Shown here piece by piece: positions 6,256 to 6,427 of a DNA stretch of 6,427 nt. Numbering within the stretch: position 1 is the stretch's first letter; every line of letters begins with the position of its first letter. Below the pieces are notes generated by a model. That model worked only from the letters and a program-made list of their open reading frames with translations, was not told where the DNA came from and ran no database searches. This DNA is from an uncultured bacterium. GTDB lineage: Bacteria > Desulfobacterota > Binatia > HRBIN30. The position numbers were made by a program, and so were the translations under genes. The stretch covers positions 1-6,427 of the forward strand of contig CALJUJ010000703.1 in NCBI GenBank assembly GCA_937975525.1, read 5' to 3'.

Positions 6256-6279
6256 TTCTCGGTTGGGTTGTGAAATCGT

Positions 6280-6307
6280 AGTATGCGGCCGCGACGAGAC
6301 GTGTCAA
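6280..6307 (-). promoter_or_regulatory. Sigma70-type promoter for the minus-strand operon
   Basis: On the minus strand a perfect -35 TTGACA (6307-6302) is followed by a 16-base spacer and the -10 CATACT (6285-6280, four of six consensus bases). Transcription would start near 6273, giving a leader of about 30 bases that includes the Shine-Dalgarno. The -10 lies inside one arm of the inverted repeat 6277-6339, so a protein bound there would block or redirect polymerase. Confidence 0.6.
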
Positions 6308-6336
6308 TTCACGATCCGCGCGAGCGGTCGCATACT
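6308..6336 (+). promoter_or_regulatory. Mirrored plus-strand promoter candidate
   Basis: Immediately next to the minus-strand -35, the plus strand has TTCACG (6308-6313, four of six), a 17-base spacer and CATACT (6331-6336), the same -10 as on the other strand. It would start transcription near 6343 toward a gene beyond the right edge. An ATG at 6418 in the last ten bases is a possible start, but too little remains to judge. The call rests on similarity to consensus and on symmetry with the opposite promoter. Confidence 0.4.
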
Positions 6337-6359
6337 ACGGGGCAGCGGTCGAGCGCGGT

Positions 6360-6381
6360 GGTGAACGTCCGCCCGTTCACC
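6360..6381. promoter_or_regulatory. Palindrome in the plus-strand leader, candidate operator
   Basis: Arms ggtgaacg (6360-6367) and cgttcacc (6374-6381) form a perfect 8-bp inverted repeat around a 6-base centre. It lies about 17-39 bases downstream of the predicted plus-strand start site. Its size and shape fit an operator for a dimeric repressor such as a TetR-family protein, but could also be an RNA hairpin in the leader. The rest of 6340-6427 shows nothing further that I can support. Confidence 0.4.
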
Positions 6382-6427
6382 GGTCGCGGCGAGCGGGTGT
6401 GCGGAACGAAACGACCGATGGACCGGA

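Larger units (their letters stand above)
6277..6339. repeat. 16-bp inverted repeat across the divergent promoter region
   Basis: Left arm 6277-6292 (cgtagtatgcggccgc) and right arm 6324-6339 (gcggtcgcatactacg) are complementary at 15 of 16 positions with a 31-base centre. The dyad axis is at about 6308, where the two opposed -35 elements meet, and each arm contains one -10. It could be a paired operator for one regulator acting on both genes, or simply two copies of a conserved promoter and operator box facing opposite ways. Confidence 0.7.

Noticed and set aside
5143..6273. 376-codon plus-strand frame opposite the two minus-strand genes
   Set aside because: It has long Arg runs opposite the Thr/Pro linker and no domain, while both minus-strand frames have signal peptides and conserved motifs.
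6277..6339. Inverted repeat as ends of an insertion sequence or miniature transposon
   Set aside because: There is only a 31-base centre, no flanking target duplication, and the arms coincide with -10 promoter elements, so a regulatory role explains it better.
6418..6427. ATG near the right edge as the start of a new gene
   Set aside because: Only ten bases remain and the upstream Shine-Dalgarno is weak, so it cannot be supported as a feature.

Overview
The window is GC-rich and codes almost wall to wall. All three substantial genes encode exported or surface proteins. The combination of Thr/Pro 'TPTPTATATPT' linkers, DUF11 repeat arrays and duplicated C-x4-C-H cytochrome-like domains is what I associate with environmental deltaproteobacterial-grade lineages such as Myxococcota, Binatota or Desulfobacterota relatives. 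No rRNA or marker gene is present, so this placement is an inference.

Layout, left to right. (1) Positions 1 to about 65 read on the minus strand as a short internal piece of Mpl, the murein-peptide ligase of peptidoglycan recycling. It abuts the middle of a DUF11 domain on the plus strand, so two gene interiors are joined. A chimeric contig end is the simplest explanation. (2) A very large plus-strand gene runs from the left edge to 4739. It encodes an extracellular DUF11-type beta-sandwich repeat protein: one partial and seven recognisable repeats, then three more divergent repeat-like domains, with Thr/Pro linkers in the middle section. Its true N terminus and signal peptide are missing. 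(3) Positions 4740-4827 are a short convergent intergenic region holding a perfect 11-bp GC-rich hairpin. (4) Two minus-strand genes follow, three bases apart: a small secreted Cys/His protein (5878-6243, the upstream gene) and a probable lipoprotein with two C-x4-C-H domains (4828-5874). (5) Positions 6244-6427 are the control region. It has a strong Shine-Dalgarno, a TTGACA promoter for the minus-strand pair, a mirrored plus-strand promoter whose -35 directly abuts it, a 16-bp inverted repeat placing both -10 elements in its arms, and a second palindrome in the plus-strand leader.

The minus-strand pair looks like a two-gene operon for the periplasm or outer membrane, with features suggesting metal or heme binding or redox work. 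The divergent promoter suggests that a gene just beyond the right edge is co-regulated with it. The large adhesin-like gene is convergent with this operon and is related to it only by linker style. I see no defence system, CRISPR array, mobile element, tRNA or rRNA. The points most worth a second look are the Mpl/DUF11 junction, the symmetric divergent promoter with its palindromes, and the conserved Lys/Asp/Asn geometry of the DUF11 array.
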